Source: an uncultured Bacillota bacterium
GTDB lineage: Bacteria; Bacillota_I; Bacilli_A; Erysipelotrichales; Erysipelotrichaceae
Length of the DNA stretch: 27,061 nt
Direction of reading: 5' to 3'
NCBI GenBank assembly: GCA_937919165.1
Contig: CALFPO010000037.1
Span: 1-27,061, forward strand
Shown here: one piece after another, positions 23,642 to 27,061 of the stretch
Layout: each line of letters starts with the position of its first letter
Numbering within the stretch: the first letter of the stretch is position 1
Program-made: the position numbers and the translations under genes
Notes under the pieces: generated by a model
What the model saw: only the letters and a program-made list of their open reading frames with translations
Database searches by the model: none
Told to the model about the DNA's origin: nothing

Positions 23642-25273
23642 TTATTCCACTGTAATTCTGCCCTGTACTTCCCTGTATTCTTCAGGGATAGTTCCACCCA
23701 GCATTTCAATGTATGCCTTAAGCGCATTGGCATCGGTCGGGCCGCTCTCAACAATCTTTTCGCATTCGCTCAGAACCGTATTTCCATCTCCTCCACCGAA
23801 TAGCACATAGGATATTCCCGCCAACGAATACATCTTATCCTTATCGATCGGTACACAAACGCCATTTTCAAGCACATAGACGTCCTTTACTCTTCTTCTG
23901 TCGCCTACAGATACAAACGCACCGTTTTCATCGACGACAACGCTTGAATCGATTGAAGTATCGATCGTATATTTCATGCCTGATACCTGCAAGAAACCAC
24001 CGAATTCATCGATAGCCTTGCCGTCAAGCACATTGATCTTCTGGACATATCTTGAAGTGAATTCCAACATATCCAGTATCTGCTGTCCGCTAGCATAGCA
24101 GGAAGCTACATCATTCTGGAACGGATGGACATCTATCAGATTGCCTACCGATATTTCTCCAGACTTGATATCAGTTCTGATGCCGCCACCATTGGTGATG
24201 GCAATATCGGTTCCCATTACGGCACGATAGGCATCGGCTACAAAATCTCCTAGATTTGTTTCACGGTCTCTTACCTGCCTGATGCTATCCTTGCCGATAA
24301 CAAGATTGAAATCAGCCTTTCCGACCTGAACGCTCAAGATCTCATCAAGTCTTTCATAGGCAGCCGATACCATTGATGAGACAGAATCATATTGGCTTAC
24401 AAGCAAGGATTCAATGCTTCCATCCTTGCATATGATGAGTTCACCAATATTTGCCAGCTTTGTTCCGCATGATACAAGTACGACATCCTGACCGTTCTTG
24501 TTTTGATAGCGCTCGCCAGATATCTCAGAATGGGAATGCCCATCAAGAACCGCATCGATGCCGCTGGTGTTTCTTATCAGCGATACAGAATCGAATGGCA
24601 CAAACGCATCTCCATATCCTAGATGGCTCATAGCCACTACATAATTCGCACCTTCGCTTCTCACCCTATCGACAGTATCCTGAACCTTCTTTGCTAGTTC
24701 ATGGCCATCGTTGCCGCCATAGAAACCATACACATATTCGCCACCCTCCATGAAATACTTTGGAGTTGATGTCTTCAACGACTGCGGTGTGATTATGCCG
24801 ACATATCCGACCTTTACGCCATCGTAGTCCTTGATCACATATTCAGGAATGTCGGCGAATACATTATCGCTGTTTCCGCTGTATGCAACATTGCAGGCTA
24901 TCATTTCAAACTCAGCTCTATCAATGATATTTTTCAATCCATCCATGCCATAATCGAATTCGTGGTTTCCGAAAGTCACAATATCATATCCCACATCATT
25001 CATGATATCGACAATGATTTCACCCCTGGAAAGCGATCCTAATGTTCCGCCTTGGGCAAAATCGCCTAGGTCAAGCAACGTAACGTAATCATGGGCAATC
25101 TTTAGTTCATCAACATACTGTCTGAGTCCTGCATAGCCGATATTCTCATCAACCCCACAATGGACATCGGAGGTGAAAACGATATGAATATCGTCCTTCA
25201 ATCTATTCTTGTTGCCGCAGGCAGAGATAGACAATGCCAGCAATATCACCAATGCAGTCTTAATCAGTTTCAT
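23642..25273 (-). CDS. Lipoprotein 5'-nucleotidase / cyclic-nucleotide phosphodiesterase (UshA/CpdB family)
   Basis: A 543-residue exported enzyme that releases phosphate from extracellular nucleotides. The N-terminus is a lipoprotein signal (KLIK, hydrophobic core, lipobox ISAC with Cys19), so it is anchored on the outer face of the membrane. The metallophosphatase domain has TSDVHC (34-39; Asp36, His38), DLGDFAQG (68-75), GNHEFDYG (102-109) and a DGHSHSE segment near 245. The C-terminal substrate domain contains ITNGGGIRTDI and the VHPFQND segment. No LPXTG anchor. The start is fixed by AAGGA seven bases upstream and by the signal peptide. It is a single gene between two terminators. Nucleosides it makes could be imported and used by Udp; the importer is not in the window. 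Confidence 0.9.
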   Translation of the reverse strand: MKLIKTALVILLALSISACGNKNRLKDDIHIVFTSDVHCGVDENIGYAGLRQYVDELKIAHDYVTLLDLGDFAQGGTLGSLSRGEIIVDIMNDVGYDIVTFGNHEFDYGMDGLKNIIDRAEFEMIACNVAYSGNSDNVFADIPEYVIKDYDGVKVGYVGIITPQSLKTSTPKYFMEGGEYVYGFYGGNDGHELAKKVQDTVDRVRSEGANYVVAMSHLGYGDAFVPFDSVSLIRNTSGIDAVLDGHSHSEISGERYQNKNGQDVVLVSCGTKLANIGELIICKDGSIESLLVSQYDSVSSMVSAAYERLDEILSVQVGKADFNLVIGKDSIRQVRDRETNLGDFVADAYRAVMGTDIAITNGGGIRTDIKSGEISVGNLIDVHPFQNDVASCYASGQQILDMLEFTSRYVQKINVLDGKAIDEFGGFLQVSGMKYTIDTSIDSSVVVDENGAFVSVGDRRRVKDVYVLENGVCVPIDKDKMYSLAGISYVLFGGGDGNTVLSECEKIVESGPTDANALKAYIEMLGGTIPEEYREVQGRITVE

Positions 25274-25387
25274 TCATATGTCCTTCTTTCGTTTTTTCAA
25301 AAATATTTCTTGACAGATGCAGAGTACATAACATTTGTTTAATATTGCATCCATCAGGTACGGAGGCTCTTTATTTCCACGCAATCA

Positions 25388-25439
25388 CCCACTATGTGCA
25401 AAGTAATGCTAGCACATTAATCCCGCTATGCGCAAAGTA
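25388..25439. repeat. Two 18-bp direct repeats upstream of the 5'-nucleotidase
   Basis: CCCACTATGTGCAAAGTA (25388-25405) and CCCGCTATGCGCAAAGTA (25422-25439) differ at two positions, both transitions, and begin 34 bp apart. They lie in the 221-bp gap between the rplQ terminator and the nucleotidase. The first copy is followed by GCACAT, which pairs with its ATGTGC. They may be tandem regulator sites; I do not recognise the motif. Confidence 0.55.
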
Positions 25440-25461
25440 TTAAATGTGCAATGGCATACAA

Positions 25462-25482
25462 AAAGCTCCATTTAGGAGCTTT
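25462..25482 (-). terminator. Intrinsic terminator of the ribosomal alpha operon
   Basis: On the minus strand AAAGCTCC, loop TAAAT, GGAGCTTT then TTGTATG, 12 bases past the rplQ stop. Confidence 0.8.
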
Positions 25483-25494
25483 ATGCTATTAAAA

Positions 25495-25851
25495 TTATAC
25501 TAATTCGATTGTTGCCATTGGAGCAGCATCGCCACGTCTGATGCCAGTCTTTGTGACTCTGGTATAGCCGCCTTTTCTGTCTGCATATCTTGGGGCAACT
25601 TCATCGAACAATACCTGAACGGCTGTCTTGCCATCCTTGGTTGTAACGTTTCTTAAGTATGATGTAGCCTGTCTTCTAGCTGCTAAATCATTCTTCTTTG
25701 CTACAGTGATGAGGTGATCGACAACGCTTCTGAGCTCTTTGGCCTTCATTTCGGTTGTTTCGATCTTTCCCTTCAGGATCAATTCTGTAGCAAGATTCTT
25801 AAGAAGGGCTACTCTATGATCGGCTGTACGGCCTAATCTACGATTCCACAT
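25495..25851 (-). CDS. rplQ: 50S ribosomal protein L17
   Basis: A 118-residue L17 of normal size. The N-terminus RRLGRTADHRVALLKNLATEL is the family signature, with a C-terminal KGGYTRV segment. The ribosome site GGGAGGAAAT lies before the ATG, in the 14-base gap after rpoA. It is the last gene of the alpha operon and is followed by a terminator; the ecfA/ecfT genes that often follow rplQ in Firmicutes are not here. Confidence 0.98.
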   Translation of the reverse strand: MWNRRLGRTADHRVALLKNLATELILKGKIETTEMKAKELRSVVDHLITVAKKNDLAARRQATSYLRNVTTKDGKTAVQVLFDEVAPRYADRKGGYTRVTKTGIRRGDAAPMATIELV

Positions 25852-25865
25852 ATCTAATTTCCTCC

Positions 25866-26828
25866 CTAATCATTCTGCTTGAAGTGCAGGTTAATCTCTT
25901 GCAGCTTCTCTTTTACTTCTTTGAGAGACTTCTTGCCGAGATTTCTAACTCTGCCCATCTCTTCTTCTGTCTTTTGAGTCAATTCTTCAACTGTAGAGAT
26001 GTTAGCTCTCTTCAGGCAGTTGTAAGATCTGACGGTAAGATCCAGATCATCAATTGACATGTTGACTTTCTTGGCATTTGCTTCATTTACGAATTCCTTC
26101 ATCAACGAATCCATGCCGCCAACTTCTTCATCGACTTCGCTCAAGAGCTCCAGATGGGAAATAAGGATCTTTGAAGCCAAAGCGATCGATTCCTTCGGAT
26201 TGATAGAACCATCGGTCCATACTTCAACAGTCAGTTCATCAAACTTGGCGCTCTGACCAACACGTGTTGGCTCAACAGTGAAGTTTGTCTTTACGACTGG
26301 AGTATAGATGGCATCGGTATAGATAGCGCCGATTCCCTGAGATGAAGTCTGATATAACAGCTTGTTTTCATCTGCAGAGACATAGCCTCTACCCTGACGA
26401 GCCTTCAGTTCCATATTTAGTTCGCCGCCCTTTTCAAGGTGAGCGATCTCCAGTTCCGGATTCAGGATCTCTACGCCTGTAGGACAGATGATATCTTCTG
26501 CCTTTACAGTGCATGGTCCCTTAGCCGAAATTCTCAGTGTATAATCACTATCATCATTGATGTCCAAGATTAGGTTCTTGATATTAAGAACGATAAGTGT
26601 GACATCTTCTCTAACGCCCTTTATTGATGAGAATTCATGGAAGATTCCTCCATCAATCTTGATTGAATATACAGCACCGCCTGGTAAGGATGACAGCATT
26701 GTTCTTCTTAAGGCATTGCCTAATGTTGTACCAAATCCTCTCTCTAGAGGCGAAATGACGAATTTGCCATAGTTCTCTGATTCAACATACTCACTTATAC
26801 TAAATTTTGGACGTTCAAATTTGTTCAT
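25866..26828 (-). CDS. rpoA: DNA-directed RNA polymerase alpha subunit
   Basis: A 320-residue alpha subunit. The N-terminal assembly domain (about 1-230) includes PLERGFGTTLGNALRR (27-42), the dimerisation and beta/beta' contact signature. The C-terminal DNA- and activator-binding domain (about 255-315) has LDLTVRSYNCLKRANI and a GKKSLKEVKEKL helix. The ribosome site AAGGAGGAAAC precedes the ATG. It lies between rpsK and rplQ in the standard order and is co-transcribed with them. Confidence 0.98.
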   Translation of the reverse strand: MNKFERPKFSISEYVESENYGKFVISPLERGFGTTLGNALRRTMLSSLPGGAVYSIKIDGGIFHEFSSIKGVREDVTLIVLNIKNLILDINDDSDYTLRISAKGPCTVKAEDIICPTGVEILNPELEIAHLEKGGELNMELKARQGRGYVSADENKLLYQTSSQGIGAIYTDAIYTPVVKTNFTVEPTRVGQSAKFDELTVEVWTDGSINPKESIALASKILISHLELLSEVDEEVGGMDSLMKEFVNEANAKKVNMSIDDLDLTVRSYNCLKRANISTVEELTQKTEEEMGRVRNLGKKSLKEVKEKLQEINLHFKQND

Positions 26829-26846
26829 ATGTTTCCTCCTTGAATA

Positions 26847-27061
26847 TTAGCCTCTTGGTTTCTTTGGTGGACGGCAGCCATTGTGTGGAATAGGTGTCAC
26901 ATCGTTGATGGCTACGATTTCAAGACCTCCAGTAGCGAGCGCTCTGATTGCAGCTTCTCTGCCTGGGCCAGGTCCCTTAACGTTTACTTCAACCTTCTTC
27001 ATGCCATGATCCATAGCGGTCTTGGCAGCTGCCTCTGAAACTAACTGTGCAGCATAAGGAG
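26847..27061 (-). CDS. rpsK: 30S ribosomal protein S11, 5' end outside window
   Basis: The C-terminal 70 or so residues of S11, reading from PYAAQLVSEAA through VKGPGPGREAAIRAL and DVTPIPHNGCRPPKK to the stop at 26847-26849. These are the hallmark C-terminal motifs of S11. The gene runs off the right edge of the window; rpoA begins 18 bases downstream. Confidence 0.97.
   Translation of the reverse strand, partial: PYAAQLVSEAAAKTAMDHGMKKVEVNVKGPGPGREAAIRALATGGLEIVAINDVTPIPHNGCRPPKKPRG

Noticed and set aside
25300..25345. TTGACA on the plus strand (about 25312) as a promoter
   Set aside because: There is no -10 box at the right distance and no plus-strand gene downstream.

Overview
The window is chromosomal DNA of a low-to-moderate GC Firmicute. 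The mix of genes (class III ribonucleotide reductase, an ascorbate-type PTS, a RibU-type ECF substrate subunit, a DUF349 protein, a SufBD-like HEAT protein, intrinsic terminators and strong GGAGG ribosome sites) fits a fermentative anaerobe of the Erysipelotrichia or a neighbouring class. That placement is an inference from gene content; no 16S or other marker is present. Coding density is very high. I saw no tRNA, rRNA, insertion sequence, prophage or CRISPR array, and no gene-free stretch over 300 bases.

Layout. 1-2.5 kb: a class A penicillin-binding protein whose 5' end lies outside the window, then a SufBD-like HEAT protein on the minus strand. 3.1-5.7 kb: an acyl-AMP ligase / carrier / PlsC acyltransferase fusion on the plus strand. 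Tail-to-tail with it, 10.2-5.7 kb, a minus-strand run encodes a proline-rich membrane protein, cmk, der and gpsA. 10.3-11.6 kb: a riboflavin-type ECF substrate subunit (minus) divergent from a sirtuin (plus). 11.7-13.8 kb: glpK and an iron-sulfur flavoprotein-like gene, divergent from a nucleotidyltransferase. 14.8-17.2 kb: ascorbate-type PTS IIC and IIB (minus), divergent from a SIS-domain phosphosugar protein. 17.2-25.3 kb, all minus: a DUF349 protein, udp, trxB, nrdD, a MarR-NrdG fusion and a lipoprotein 5'-nucleotidase. 25.5-27.1 kb: rplQ, rpoA and the end of rpsK, the distal end of the ribosomal alpha operon.

The most interesting locus is 18.98-23.6 kb. A MarR-type winged-helix domain is fused in frame to an NrdG2-type radical-SAM activase. 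Its promoter carries two matching inverted repeats 32 bp apart (centre to centre), one of them covering the -35 box. Four bases downstream lies an anaerobic ribonucleotide reductase with an N-terminal ATP cone and a C-terminal glutaredoxin-like CPKC domain, followed by a thioredoxin reductase that lacks the usual NADPH-binding arginine motif. The reading I propose is a self-regulated anaerobic dNTP-synthesis cassette in which the activase polypeptide is also the DNA-binding regulator and the reductase carries its own redoxin. The architecture and operators are visible in the sequence; the regulatory logic is inferred.

Secondary points of interest are the acyl-ligase/carrier/PlsC fusion with a domain order opposite to E. 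coli Aas, a repetitive proline-rich single-span protein in the cmk operon, a probably leaderless ribU transcript, and several compact divergent promoters.
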